A stretch of 35,176 bases of DNA from an uncultured Erysipelotrichaceae bacterium (GTDB lineage Bacteria > Bacillota_I > Bacilli_A > RF39 > UBA660): positions 1-35,176 of the forward strand of contig CADBSF010000050.1 of assembly GCA_902797265.1 (NCBI GenBank), written 5' to 3'. The first letter of the stretch is position 1. Every line of letters begins with the position of its first letter. Below the pieces are notes generated by a model, which was not told the DNA's origin, searched no databases, and worked only from the letters and a program-made list of their open reading frames with translations. Below are positions 5,807 to 15,011 of this stretch, piece after piece. The translations under genes were made by a program, and so were the position numbers.

Positions 5807-8348
5807 TGATATATCTTTTTGCATCCTTATCAATTTCTTCTATCGTATTATCTAGGAATTGATTAATTCTATTTTTATATAATTCTAATGATTTTTTTGT
5901 TATCATTCGAACTTCTTCTTCTTCGATTCCTAAAAAGTTAGAAATAGATTCTGTTGTAAAATATTTATCATCTACATAACCTAGACGAAGCATGAAAACA
6001 ACAATTTCTTTAGGACTTAATATTTCTAACATTTCTAAGAAAGTAGGCGTCTTTAATAAATTAAGAATTTTTCTTTTTTCTTCATCTGGTTTTATTTCTA
6101 TTTGTCTTTCTTCTGGACGTTCTTCTCTTATAATATTTGTTGAAACAAATTCTTTACTAGAATTATCTTGCTTTTCTTTAGGTTCTTCTTTTGGAGCATC
6201 TGTTGAAACAAATTCTTTACTAGAATTATCTTGCTTTTCTTTAGGTTCTTCTTTTGGAGCATCTGTTGAAACAAGTTCTTTACTAAAATCTTGTTTTATA
6301 GTTTTCTTTGGAGTAGATATCTCTTTTTGAATAGAAGGATTTGTTTCTAAATCACTATTCTTTAGTTTTCTATAAGATTCAATCATTCTTTTCATTCTAG
6401 GAAGTAATACATTGTAATAATAATTTGTTTGTTTTTTATCTAATTTACTTACTGGTTTTGGATTTTCTATATTATCTCCATTTTTTTGTATAAATAGATT
6501 TTTATCTCCTTCATTTAAATTATTTAATATGATTACTATTTCTTCTTTGGAACAGTGTAATAATTCATATACTGGTTTTGCTTTTGGCATATATACATTC
6601 TCCTCATTCTCGATATTTTTATATAGTACATTGTATAAATTAATTACTTGAGTAGCTAATTCGCTATTATGACTATTTTTTAACTTGTTGATAGCTGTAT
6701 TTTCAATATCTTCAAGCATCTCTTTATTGATTTTTAAAAAAGCAGATATCTTTTTTAAGGAACTGATTTCTTTTCCATCTAATCCTAATCTTAAAATTAA
6801 TACTTTCTTTTCTATTTCGGAAAGATGACATTCTTCCATTAATTCTATTAATTGATTTTCTATATTATGAAACATTCTACTATCTTTATTATTAGTAGTC
6901 TCTTCTTCTGAAGATTGATTTTCTTCTTCAGATATAGTTGTAAAATCAACATATCCACTTAATATTTTTTTTACTTTTTTGGAAGTTTTTAGTTTTCTTA
7001 TTGTCTTGTTAAGGATTTGTCTTACTCTTTCTCTTGTTAAATGAAATTGGGTACCAATTTCTTCTAAAGTCATTGGTTCTAATCCATCAAAGCCAAACCT
7101 CATTTTCAGTATTTCAATTTCTTTTACTGATAATTTACAAGCTATAATGGCATTTTCAATTTGTTCGTTTAATGTACTTTGTAATACATCTTCTTCTATA
7201 TTTTCCTTGGATGCAAAAAAATCCCCAAATTCTTTCTCTTGTTTATCTCCAACGAAATTATTTAAACTAATGGTATCTTGTACTAATTGGAAGTATTCTT
7301 TTGCTTGAGATACTGAGATTACTAGACTATCTGCTATCTCTTCTAGAGTAGGAGGTCTGTGATATTTTTTCTCTAGTTCTTCTCGCACCATATTAAATTT
7401 TTTTAATTCTTCTGTCTTATGAACTGGTAATCGAATCATTCTTGAATGATTGTAAATAAAACGTGTAATGGCTTGTTGAATCCACCAAGTTGCATAAGTC
7501 GAAAACTTGGTATTGTACGATAAGTCGTACATTTCTACAGCTTTTATAAGACCACAATTTCCTTCTCCAATTAAATCTAATAAAGGAATTCCTCTATCTC
7601 TATATTTTTTCGCAATACTAACAACCAGTCTTAAATTAGATTCAATCATTTTATCTCTTGCTTCTTGATCTTTTTCTTCAATTCTTCTAGCTAATTCGAT
7701 TTCTTCTTCTCTTGTTAAAAGAGGATATCTACCAATATCGTTTAAGTATAGTTTTAAATCACTTGTTATTATGGTTTTATCCTTGACAATATCATCTAAT
7801 GATAAGTCTTCTGTTATGTCAATATTATTAATAGAACAATATAAATATAAAATGTTTACTAGTAAATCATCAGAAGTAACTTCTTCTATCTTTCCACTTA
7901 TAATTTTTTCTTTATTATTGTTAAAAATACAATCGATATAATGATAAAATATCTTGTTGTTTAGTAATTCTTTACTATCATTTTCAGAATTCTTTTTTTC
8001 TCTTATAAAATCTAATATCTCTTGAACATAAGATAAAACATTTTCATAATGATTGGATTCTTTATAGTTACGATTAACGTAATCATGAATTCTAAAGGTT
8101 TCTAATTGATTGTTTTCATTGGATAAGATAGCATTTAGTTTATTATCTAGATATTTTTTGTAATCCATTATATTTCCTTTGAACTCTAATCGAGAATAAT
8201 CAATGATATATAGTACGATTCGATGAAATTCATCACTAGTAATTTGATATTTTTCTATTTTTTCAAAGTATTCACTAATAGTAGATAACATGAGACTATA
8301 TACATTTTCATCGGTAGTTTTATTTAAATCAAATAGTGTGTTTTTCAT
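5799..8348 (-). CDS. rpoD: RpoD-like sigma-70 factor with long N- and C-terminal extensions
   Basis: Promoter-recognition subunit of RNA polymerase, probably the housekeeping sigma. The core occupies residues 198-455: region 1.2 (LYLNDIGRYPLLTREEEIEL), region 2 (NLRLVVSIAKKY, LIGEGNCGLIKAVE, FSTYATWWIQQAITR), region 3 (RPPTLEEIAD) and region 4 (LKMRFGFDGLEPMTLEEIG, LTRERVRQIL). It is 849 residues, about twice a usual SigA. Residues 1-195 are an unrecognised, helix-rich, acidic/Asn-rich extension. After the core come a second region-4-like unit (507-558, HLSEIEKKVLILRLGLDG), a possible third (598-660, ending YYYNVLLPRMKRM), a charged linker with a 21-residue tandem repeat, and a last region-4-like unit (776-826, LSPKEIVVFMLRLGYVDD). 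The start is set by a perfect AGGAGG six bases before the ATG. It is monocistronic, not next to dnaG. The core is certain; that it is the primary sigma is inferred. Confidence 0.85.
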   Translation of the reverse strand: MKNTLFDLNKTTDENVYSLMLSTISEYFEKIEKYQITSDEFHRIVLYIIDYSRLEFKGNIMDYKKYLDNKLNAILSNENNQLETFRIHDYVNRNYKESNHYENVLSYVQEILDFIREKKNSENDSKELLNNKIFYHYIDCIFNNNKEKIISGKIEEVTSDDLLVNILYLYCSINNIDITEDLSLDDIVKDKTIITSDLKLYLNDIGRYPLLTREEEIELARRIEEKDQEARDKMIESNLRLVVSIAKKYRDRGIPLLDLIGEGNCGLIKAVEMYDLSYNTKFSTYATWWIQQAITRFIYNHSRMIRLPVHKTEELKKFNMVREELEKKYHRPPTLEEIADSLVISVSQAKEYFQLVQDTISLNNFVGDKQEKEFGDFFASKENIEEDVLQSTLNEQIENAIIACKLSVKEIEILKMRFGFDGLEPMTLEEIGTQFHLTRERVRQILNKTIRKLKTSKKVKKILSGYVDFTTISEEENQSSEEETTNNKDSRMFHNIENQLIELMEECHLSEIEKKVLILRLGLDGKEISSLKKISAFLKINKEMLEDIENTAINKLKNSHNSELATQVINLYNVLYKNIENEENVYMPKAKPVYELLHCSKEEIVIILNNLNEGDKNLFIQKNGDNIENPKPVSKLDKKQTNYYYNVLLPRMKRMIESYRKLKNSDLETNPSIQKEISTPKKTIKQDFSKELVSTDAPKEEPKEKQDNSSKEFVSTDAPKEEPKEKQDNSSKEFVSTNIIREERPEERQIEIKPDEEKRKILNLLKTPTFLEMLEILSPKEIVVFMLRLGYVDDKYFTTESISNFLGIEEEEVRMITKKSLELYKNRINQFLDNTIEEIDKDAKRYIKK
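6138..6284 (-). repeat. 63-bp tandem repeat inside the sigma factor gene
   Basis: Two nearly identical 63-base units plus a partial third encode a 21-residue unit, roughly SK-E-L/F-VSTDAPKEEPKEKQDNS, at residues 689-737. The unit is charged and Pro-containing, so it is likely a flexible linker. The near-identity of the DNA copies suggests recent duplication, and copy number may vary between strains. Confidence 0.9.
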
Positions 8349-8374
8349 GATACCTCCTATTGCACATATTTCTT

Positions 8375-8403
8375 ATTCTAACAAAATTCTTAATAATAGT
8401 AAA
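8375..8403 (-). promoter_or_regulatory. Promoter of the sigma factor gene
   Basis: Read on the minus strand: TTTACT (8403-8398), 17-base spacer, TAGAAT (8380-8375), with TGT before the -10 as an extended element. It lies about 30 bases upstream of the start codon. Confidence 0.6.
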
Positions 8404-8446
8404 GAAAAAAATAAAAAAATGATTGATGGGAGTAGATAATTATTCA

Positions 8447-8475
8447 TTTTCAATCTATGAAAAAAATGTTATACT
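8447..8475 (+). promoter_or_regulatory. Promoter of the gene at 8524
   Basis: TTTTCA at 8447-8452, 17-base spacer, TATACT at 8470-8475 with a TGT extended -10 element. It is divergent from the sigma factor promoter in the same 175-base gap. Confidence 0.6.
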
Positions 8476-8523
8476 AGGAGTAGAAAAATTGAAAAAACAT
8501 TATAACGAGTAGTGGGGTAAAAT

Positions 8524-9303
8524 ATGGGAATTAAAAATACTTATTGTTTGGTTGGAAGAAATAAAGAGAATGCACAAATTCAATTATTTCCAGAAGTGGG
8601 AAGTTCTTTAGAAGAAATTGATATTTATACGATGAAATGTAAGAATAATTGGGAATTGAATGATAGACTTTCTAGAGATTGTTCTGATTACAAGGTGTTT
8701 TCTTATAATAAAAAATATGATAGATTTTTTTCTCCAATTTATTCTTCTTTTTCTTCTATTCAAGATATTTCAGAAGATTTTCTTCGACAAGATAATAATC
8801 AACATAGAATGCAAATAGAAAGTTACTATAAAGATTTTTGTTACCAAATGAAATATTCTTGTGGTTTTCAAGATACTGTTCTTCATAAAAGAAATGATTT
8901 ATATCCAAAATTTATTGATTATTTTCGTAATCGAGATATGAGTAAAGAATCATTAATTCATAAAGATGGTGGATGGGTTATGAAGACTTATCCTCTTATT
9001 AGAAGTGTTTATCATACTCTAAATAGTTATCCTAATTTGATAGATTCTTCTATTGTTTGGGATAGGATAAGAAATCAATTATGGGAAGAATTTCATCTTT
9101 CTCGAAATGTTTCTGAAGATCCTTATGAATTATTACAAAAACGATTATTATTTTATCAAGCAATGAGAGATGATAGTAAGAATAAAAAGAAAGATATTAC
9201 TTATTATGAGGATATGATTTTACAAATAGAAGATACGATTCAAAAGATAGAAAGGGTTGATTCTAATCATGGATACCAATATCAGAAAAAAATTATTAGA
9301 TGA
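8524..9303 (+). CDS. Hypothetical protein
   Basis: A 259-residue protein starting MGIKNTYCLVGRNKENAQ behind GTGGGGTAA. I do not recognise it. It has no signal peptide or membrane segment and is rich in Tyr, Asp and Ser. The end (residues 205-245) is a charged helix. No catalytic motif is evident. It has its own extended -10 promoter, and its last 35 bases overlap the start of the xerC-like gene, so the two are probably translated in tandem from one message. In Bacillus the gene between topA and xerC is trmFO. This protein has no FAD-binding GxGxxG motif and is much too short, so it is not trmFO. Confidence 0.75.
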   Translation: MGIKNTYCLVGRNKENAQIQLFPEVGSSLEEIDIYTMKCKNNWELNDRLSRDCSDYKVFSYNKKYDRFFSPIYSSFSSIQDISEDFLRQDNNQHRMQIESYYKDFCYQMKYSCGFQDTVLHKRNDLYPKFIDYFRNRDMSKESLIHKDGGWVMKTYPLIRSVYHTLNSYPNLIDSSIVWDRIRNQLWEEFHLSRNVSEDPYELLQKRLLFYQAMRDDSKNKKKDITYYEDMILQIEDTIQKIERVDSNHGYQYQKKIIR

Positions 9304-10192
9304 GTATTTGGAATATTTAGAATATCAAAAAAATTATTCTCATTATACAATTATTAGTTATCAAAAAGATATCTTAGAATTTTTTCAATTTATTGATCGA
9401 GAAAATTTATCTTTTGATCAGATTCAGTATAGTGATGTTAGATTTTTTCTAATTTATTTAAAAGAAGAATTACAACTAGATAATAATTCTGTTGATCGAA
9501 AGCTTAGTTCCTTACGAGGATTCTATAAGTTTTTAGCGAACCATAAAGTAGTTTCTACCAATGTTTTTTCTTTAGTAAATGGATTAAAAAAGAGTAGAAA
9601 ACTACCTAGGTATTTTGAATATAGTGAACTAGAAGAATTATTTTTAGTACCGGATAAAAAAACTCCTATTGGACAAAGAGATAGTGTTATTTTGGAATTA
9701 TTATATGCAACAGGAGTACGTGTTGGAGAATTAGTTTCAATAAAAGTAGAAGATATTGACTTTCATAATAGAAGAATATTAATTCTTGGAAAAGGAAATA
9801 AAGAAAGGTATGTTATTTTTGGAGAATATTGTTTAGATAGTTTAAAATTATATTTAGAAGAGGGAAGAGTTTCTTTAAATACGAATCATGTAGATACGTT
9901 ACTCTTAAATCATAATGGAGGAGAACTTACAGAACGAGGAGTACGATATATTTTAAATCAATTAATTCAAAAAACGAGTATTCAAAAAAATATTTCTCCT
10001 CATATGATTAGACATTCTTTTGCGACACATTTATTAAATGAAGGTTGTGACTTATTAACAGTTCAAAAATTATTAGGACATGAAAGTGTGAAAGCAACTC
10101 AGATTTATACTCATGTTTCAACAGATCGACTAAAAGAAGTGTATTTTCATAGCTTTCCAAGGGCAAAAATATCAAATAATGACAAATTTTAA
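9269..10192 (+). CDS. xerC: Tyrosine recombinase, XerC type
   Basis: Site-specific recombinase that resolves chromosome dimers at dif together with XerD. The N-terminal SAM-like DNA-binding domain is at residues 5-90 (YLEYLEYQKNYSHYTIISYQ). The catalytic domain has Arg in ATGVRVGELVSIKVEDID, Lys in GKGNKERYV, HxxR in SPHMIRHSFATHLL, His in LLGHESVKATQIYTH, and the Tyr nucleophile in that last segment. The end HSFPRAK matches the HPRA-type end of Xer proteins. 307 residues is normal. ATG 9269 is preferred over TTG 9257, with AAGGG about 12 bases upstream. The xerC call rather than xerD rests on position: topA is close by, as in the Bacillus topA-trmFO-xerC cluster. It overlaps the end of the hypothetical gene upstream. 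Confidence 0.85.
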   Translation: MDTNIRKKLLDEYLEYLEYQKNYSHYTIISYQKDILEFFQFIDRENLSFDQIQYSDVRFFLIYLKEELQLDNNSVDRKLSSLRGFYKFLANHKVVSTNVFSLVNGLKKSRKLPRYFEYSELEELFLVPDKKTPIGQRDSVILELLYATGVRVGELVSIKVEDIDFHNRRILILGKGNKERYVIFGEYCLDSLKLYLEEGRVSLNTNHVDTLLLNHNGGELTERGVRYILNQLIQKTSIQKNISPHMIRHSFATHLLNEGCDLLTVQKLLGHESVKATQIYTHVSTDRLKEVYFHSFPRAKISNNDKF

Positions 10193-10224
10193 CAATTCTA
10201 CTTTTCTTTTTTTTTTGAATTCGA

Positions 10225-10230
10225 TATAAT
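10225..10230 (+). promoter_or_regulatory. -10 element of the comN-like gene
   Basis: Perfect TATAAT about 30 bases upstream of ATG 10261. The preceding T-run could end the xerC transcript. No convincing -35 at 17 bases. Confidence 0.4.
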
Positions 10231-10260
10231 GATATTGATTCAAAAAAGGATGTGTCTTTT

Positions 10261-10512
10261 ATGAATTTAGAATTTCACTCTAAAGAAGAACTTTTTTTGA
10301 GAGTAGAACCAGCTTTAAAAACTAAGCTGAGTGAGATGGAAAAACTTGGTTATACAGGGATTTCTAATATTGATATTTGGAATTTTTTAATTCATTCAAA
10401 ATGGAAGCATGGGTTTCAATTAATGCTTTCTGATATTGTGGATGATATTCTTAATACCAATAATCAAGAAATAGTTTCTTATCTAAGTGATTATTCTAAT
10501 AAAGAAGGATAA
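10261..10512 (+). CDS. ComN-like post-transcriptional regulator
   Basis: An 83-residue soluble protein beginning MNLEFHSKEELFLRVEPALK. The pattern of an acidic helix, LGYTGISNIDIWNFLIHSKWK (the family's 'LGY-x4-x-DLW-x-hL-x-x-KW' core) and DIVDDILNTN resembles the short ComN/YrzD family, which in Bacillus affects comE mRNA localisation or stability. The strongest support is position: it is immediately upstream of secDF, as yrzD neighbours secDF in Bacillus. ATG 10261 is chosen over GTG 10252 because AAGGA at 10246-10250 spaces correctly only to the ATG. The biological role in this organism is unknown, since no competence genes are visible here. Confidence 0.6.
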   Translation: MNLEFHSKEELFLRVEPALKTKLSEMEKLGYTGISNIDIWNFLIHSKWKHGFQLMLSDIVDDILNTNNQEIVSYLSDYSNKEG

Positions 10513-10531
10513 TCCTTTCAGGATATTTAGA

Positions 10532-10537
10532 TATAAT
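10532..10537 (+). promoter_or_regulatory. -10 element before secDF
   Basis: TATAAT 15 bases before the secDF start codon. The spacing leaves almost no leader, so it may be incidental, with secDF transcribed from the comN promoter. Confidence 0.25.
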
Positions 10538-10551
10538 ATGAGGTGATTTTT

Positions 10552-12837
10552 ATGGCAAAAGGAAAAAAGAATGGGAAGGAAAAAGTAATATTACATTCCA
10601 TATTTTTAGTTTTGTTAGTAGTAGGAATTAGTTTTTGTTTTATTCCTTTATTTAAAAACTTAAAGTTTGGATTAGATTTACAAGGTGGGTTTGAAATATT
10701 ATATAAAGCAGATTCTATTGATGGATCGAAAATGACTAGTGAAAAATTAACGGCTACTTATAAGACCTTAAGTAAGAGAATTGATAGTTTAGGTGTTAGT
10801 GAACCTGAAATCATTGTTGAGGGTCAAAATCGTATCCGTGTTAAATTAGCGGGTGTTAGTAATCCAGAAGAAGCAAGAAGTCAATTATCTACTGTTGCGA
10901 CATTATCATTTAGAGATATTGAAGACAATTTATTAATGACTTCTGATGTATTGAAAGCAGGAGGAGCAAAGATAGGACAAGCTTCTGATGGCTCTCCAGC
11001 TGTTGCCTTAACGGTTAAAGATAAAGATACCTTCTATAAAGTTACAAAAGAAATTAGTGAACGTGGAGAAGGTAAGAATTATATTGTTATTTGGCTAGAT
11101 TATAATGAATTAAAAGATAGTTATTCAAAAGAAGGTAAATTATGTGGATCTAGTGAATCAAACTGTTTAAGTGCCGCAACCGTATCACAAGGATTTGCTT
11201 CTGATGTTATTATTCAAGGAAAGTTTACACAAGATGAAGTTAGTAATTTAGTAGATTTAATTAATAGTGGTTCTCTACCAAGTAAACTGACTGAAATATC
11301 TTCTAATACAGTAGGAGCATCTTTTGGTGAGAAGACACTACAAACTACTTTAATTGCTGGTATCCTAGCAATCGCTGCGATTATGGTATTCTTGATGATT
11401 ATTTATCATTTTAGTGGATTTATTTCAAGTGTTTCTATGATGATTTATACATTCTTAGTATTCGCTATTTTCTGGTTAGTAGGAGGAGTATTAACCTTAC
11501 CAGGAATTGCAGCTTTGTTACTAGGTATCGGTATGGCAGTCGATTCCAATGTTATTACCTTTGCTAGAATTCGAGAAGAATTATTAAAAGGAAAGAGTCT
11601 TCCTAATGCCTTTAGAGAAGGATCTCGTGAAAGTTTCAGTGCTATCTTAGACTCTAACCTTACTACTTTAATTGTTGCGATAATCATGTTTATCTTTGGA
11701 GAATCTAGTATTAAAGGTTTTGCTACGATGTTGATTATTACTATCGTTGTTACTATGTTTACGATGGTATTCTTAACGAGATTCTTATTAAAGATTTTTG
11801 TTAAGACAGATTTCTTTACTAATAAAGTAAAATTATTTATTAATATTAATCCAAAAGACATTCCAAATGTCGCTAAAAATGAAAAAGTGAAACCAAATCG
11901 TTTCCATAAAATTAATTTCTTTAAACATAAAATGGTTCCTATTACTATTTCGTTATTAGTTATTCTTTCTGGATGTATTATGTTTGGAGTAAAAGGATTT
12001 AATCTTGGAATTGATTATAAATCTGGTACTTCTATTAGTATTGTTAGTGATACAAAACTTACGAAAAAGAAAATTACTAATGATTTAAAAGAATTAGAAT
12101 TAACGGCTAGTAATATAGAAATTGCTTCTGATGAAGTAAATATTCGAATTGATAAGACATTAGATGGAGATAAAGTAAAAGAAGTCAATTATTTCTTCGA
12201 AGAAAAATATGATGCCAAAGTAAATATTGGTGTTGTTACAAACTTAGTTCAAAAAGAATTAATTAAGAATGCTATTTTATCTGTTATTATTGCTTTAATA
12301 GGAATTATTCTATATGTATCGATTCGTTTCAAATTCAGTTATGCAATTGGTGGAGTGATTGCTTTGATGCATGACGTATTGATTATGTTTAGTTTCTTTG
12401 CTATTTTCCGCTTTGAAATTAGTTCTATGTTTATTGCAGCTGTTCTAGCAATCATAGGATATTCTATTAATGATACGATTGTATCGTTTGATAGACTTCG
12501 TGAAAACTTAGAAAAGGAAGATAATAAGAAACTTACCAAAGAAAAATTTGAAAGTATTTGTAATTTAAGTGTACAAGAGACATTTACTAGAACGATATAT
12601 ACGACAGTTACTACATTACTTCCTGTTGTGATTTTAATCCTATTAGGATCTAGTGGAATCTTTAACTTCAACATGGCTATGTTATGTGGATTAATAGCTG
12701 GTACTTATTCTTCTATCTTTGTTGCGACAATTATCTTTATGGCAATAGAAAAGAGAAATTTAGGAAAAGAGAAGAAAGTTAAAAAAGTATATAAAGACGA
12801 TTTAGAAGAAAAGAAAATAAAAGGAATAAATTGTTAA
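10552..12837 (+). CDS. secDF: SecDF fusion, protein-export accessory membrane protein
   Basis: Uses the proton gradient to assist SecYEG-dependent export. The SecD half has FGLDLQGGFEILYKAD near residue 40, the large extracellular P1 domain, then six membrane segments including PGIAALLLGIGMAVDSNVIT. The SecF half begins near residue 460 with LGIDYKSGTSISI and ends with segments containing GYSINDTIVSFDRLREN. The natural SecD-SecF fusion of 761 residues with 12 membrane segments is typical of Bacillota. ATG 10552 has GAGGTGA six bases upstream, while GTG 10543 is inside that SD. The next gene, rel, starts about 12-20 bases on, so secDF-rel-dtd-permease look like one operon. Bacillus has recJ and apt between secDF and rel; both are missing here. 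Confidence 0.95.
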   Translation: MAKGKKNGKEKVILHSIFLVLLVVGISFCFIPLFKNLKFGLDLQGGFEILYKADSIDGSKMTSEKLTATYKTLSKRIDSLGVSEPEIIVEGQNRIRVKLAGVSNPEEARSQLSTVATLSFRDIEDNLLMTSDVLKAGGAKIGQASDGSPAVALTVKDKDTFYKVTKEISERGEGKNYIVIWLDYNELKDSYSKEGKLCGSSESNCLSAATVSQGFASDVIIQGKFTQDEVSNLVDLINSGSLPSKLTEISSNTVGASFGEKTLQTTLIAGILAIAAIMVFLMIIYHFSGFISSVSMMIYTFLVFAIFWLVGGVLTLPGIAALLLGIGMAVDSNVITFARIREELLKGKSLPNAFREGSRESFSAILDSNLTTLIVAIIMFIFGESSIKGFATMLIITIVVTMFTMVFLTRFLLKIFVKTDFFTNKVKLFININPKDIPNVAKNEKVKPNRFHKINFFKHKMVPITISLLVILSGCIMFGVKGFNLGIDYKSGTSISIVSDTKLTKKKITNDLKELELTASNIEIASDEVNIRIDKTLDGDKVKEVNYFFEEKYDAKVNIGVVTNLVQKELIKNAILSVIIALIGIILYVSIRFKFSYAIGGVIALMHDVLIMFSFFAIFRFEISSMFIAAVLAIIGYSINDTIVSFDRLRENLEKEDNKKLTKEKFESICNLSVQETFTRTIYTTVTTLLPVVILILLGSSGIFNFNMAMLCGLIAGTYSSIFVATIIFMAIEKRNLGKEKKVKKVYKDDLEEKKIKGINC

Positions 12838-12857
12838 TTTGAGGGGAGATGAGTTCT

Positions 12858-15011
12858 TTGTCAAAAAATAAAGAAGAAGTTACCATTGAAGAAATAATTT
12901 CTAAGGCACGTGAATATATTGAAGATGAAGAACAAATTCATACAATAGAAAAGGCTTATTTGTTTGCTCGTGAAAAACATGAAGGCCAGTTTCGAAAGAG
13001 TGGGGAGGCCTACATTTATCATCCGATGAATGTGGCCTTAATTCTTATTTCCGTCTATGCTGATTATGAAACAATATCAGCAGGATTATTACATGATGTT
13101 TTAGAAGATTGTGACTGTACTATGGAAGAGATGGAAGAGGCTTTTGGTACTTCGATTGCGAAATTAGTACAAGGAGTATCAAAATTAAGTAAAATTAATT
13201 TTTCTACAGAAAATGAATATTTAATTGATTATTATAAAAAAATTATTGTTGGTATGAGTGAAGATGTTCGAGTTATTATTATAAAATTGGCAGATCGTCT
13301 TCATAATATGAGAACATTGTGGGCGATTCCTCCAGAAAGACAAAAAGTAAAAGCAAGAGAAGCGTTAGAAATACTTGCTCCTATTGCTCATCATTTAGGT
13401 ATTCATAAAATTAAAAGTGAATTAGAAGATTTATCACTTCGTTATTTAAAACCAGATGTTTTTTATGATATTGCTGAAAAGTTAAATAAGACAAAATTGG
13501 AAAGAGATAAAACGGTCTATGATATGCAAACTGAGGTTACAGATTTATTAAATGAGCATCATATACCTCATGAAATAAAAGGACGAGCAAAAAGCATTTA
13601 TAGTATCTATAATAAATTAGATAAAGGTAAGAAATTTAATGATATTTATGATTTATTGGCTCTTAGAATTCTTGTAAATACCGAACAAGAATGCTATTTG
13701 GCACTTGGATTAATTCATTCAAAGTTTAGACCATTACCTAAAAGATTTAAAGATTATGTCGCAATGCCTAAACCAAATATGTATCAATCGTTACATACGA
13801 CTGTTTTTGGAATAAATGGTTATTTATTTGAAATTCAAATTCGTACTTATGATATGGATGAGGTTGCTGAAAACGGAATTGCTTCCCATTGGGCTTATAA
13901 AGAAAATGGAGGTAGTAAAGTAGGTGCTAACTTACAATCTACTACAGAGCAAAAATTACAATTCTTTAAGTCAATTATTGATTTAAGCCATGAAAAAATG
14001 AGTAATGAAGATTTTGTTAATACCGTTAAAGAAGAAGTATTAAACAATAATATCTATTGTTATACTCCTAAGGGAGATGTTATTGAACTTCCAAAAGGAG
14101 CTACTCCTCTTGACTTTGCTTATCATATTCATACGAAAGTAGGAGAAACTACAGTAGGGGCTATTGTTAATAATAATATTGTTCCTTTAAACTATGAACT
14201 TCATAATAATGATATTGTAAAGATTAATACCAATAAGAATTCTACTCCTTCTAAAGAGTGGATTCATATGGTTAAATCTACCGCAACTCGTAATAAGATT
14301 AAGAGCTTTTTTACCAAGAATGATAGAGAAATCTATATAGAAAGAGGAAAATATGCTTTAGAAAAAGAATTACGAAAAAAGAAATATTCTATTTCTGAAT
14401 TTATGAGTGATGAAAATATTAAGAAAATCTGTGAAGCAATCAAAGTAGAAGATTTAGATGAGTTATATTTATCTCTTGGAAATGGAAAAGCTACTGTTAA
14501 TGGTGTCATTCATGTAATTGATAAAAATGAAGAAACTGTGAAACCAAAAAATGTTAAAATTAGTAGTAAATCCATTGATGCTGATATTGTTGTTAGTGGA
14601 ATTGATAAAGTAAAAGTAAATCTTGCAAATTGTTGTAATCCTGTATATGGAGATTCCATTATTGGATATATTACCAAAGGAAATGGAATTACTGTTCATC
14701 GAATGAATTGCCATAATTTAGAGATGTTAGAAGATAGAACTTTGGAAGTTAAATGGAATACTAATATTAATAAAAGATATTTAACTTGTCTATTAATATA
14801 TACTAATGATTTAGAGAATCATATGTTAGAATTAATCCAAACTGTTTCTTTAATGAATGTTAGTGTGGATAGTATTAAAACAGTTAGTGATGATAAAACA
14901 ATGGTATTTGAACTATCTTGTTATGTTACAGGATTGGAACAATTAAATAAATTAATGAATTCTATCATGAAGAATACTTACATAGAGAAAGTTGAGAGGG
15001 AATTTAGATGA
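12858..15011 (+). CDS. rel: Bifunctional (p)ppGpp synthetase/hydrolase Rel
   Basis: Makes and degrades the stringent-response alarmone. Domains in order: HD hydrolase (YHPMNVALILISVY, AGLLHDVLED), RelA synthetase (YDLLALRILV, RFKDYVAMPKPNMYQSLHTT, FEIQIRTYDMDEVAENG), TGS (CYTPKGDVIELPKGATPLDF), a Cys/His-containing conserved domain (NCCNPVYGDSIIGY, HRMNCHNLE) and a C-terminal ACT domain. Catalytic motifs of both halves look intact. Full-length long RSH, about 717-720 residues. Two starts are possible: ATG 12849, which touches the GAGGGGAG Shine-Dalgarno (12841-12848), or TTG 12858, spaced 9 bases from it. I prefer TTG 12858. dtd overlaps its end by 4 bases (ATGA), the same rel-dtd pairing as in Bacillus. 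Confidence 0.95.
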   Translation: MSKNKEEVTIEEIISKAREYIEDEEQIHTIEKAYLFAREKHEGQFRKSGEAYIYHPMNVALILISVYADYETISAGLLHDVLEDCDCTMEEMEEAFGTSIAKLVQGVSKLSKINFSTENEYLIDYYKKIIVGMSEDVRVIIIKLADRLHNMRTLWAIPPERQKVKAREALEILAPIAHHLGIHKIKSELEDLSLRYLKPDVFYDIAEKLNKTKLERDKTVYDMQTEVTDLLNEHHIPHEIKGRAKSIYSIYNKLDKGKKFNDIYDLLALRILVNTEQECYLALGLIHSKFRPLPKRFKDYVAMPKPNMYQSLHTTVFGINGYLFEIQIRTYDMDEVAENGIASHWAYKENGGSKVGANLQSTTEQKLQFFKSIIDLSHEKMSNEDFVNTVKEEVLNNNIYCYTPKGDVIELPKGATPLDFAYHIHTKVGETTVGAIVNNNIVPLNYELHNNDIVKINTNKNSTPSKEWIHMVKSTATRNKIKSFFTKNDREIYIERGKYALEKELRKKKYSISEFMSDENIKKICEAIKVEDLDELYLSLGNGKATVNGVIHVIDKNEETVKPKNVKISSKSIDADIVVSGIDKVKVNLANCCNPVYGDSIIGYITKGNGITVHRMNCHNLEMLEDRTLEVKWNTNINKRYLTCLLIYTNDLENHMLELIQTVSLMNVSVDSIKTVSDDKTMVFELSCYVTGLEQLNKLMNSIMKNTYIEKVEREFR

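Noticed and set aside
5992-6330. 112-codon plus-strand frame opposite the sigma factor gene
   Set aside because: Antisense of the linker repeats; low-complexity Ser/Leu repeats arise from the coding repeat.
10505-10517. AAGGA-TAA-TCCTT inverted repeat at the end of the comN-like gene
   Set aside because: Five-base stem with no U-run, not enough for a terminator.
11445-12674. Two minus-strand frames opposite secDF
   Set aside because: Antisense shadows of a long, biased coding sequence; no start signals.
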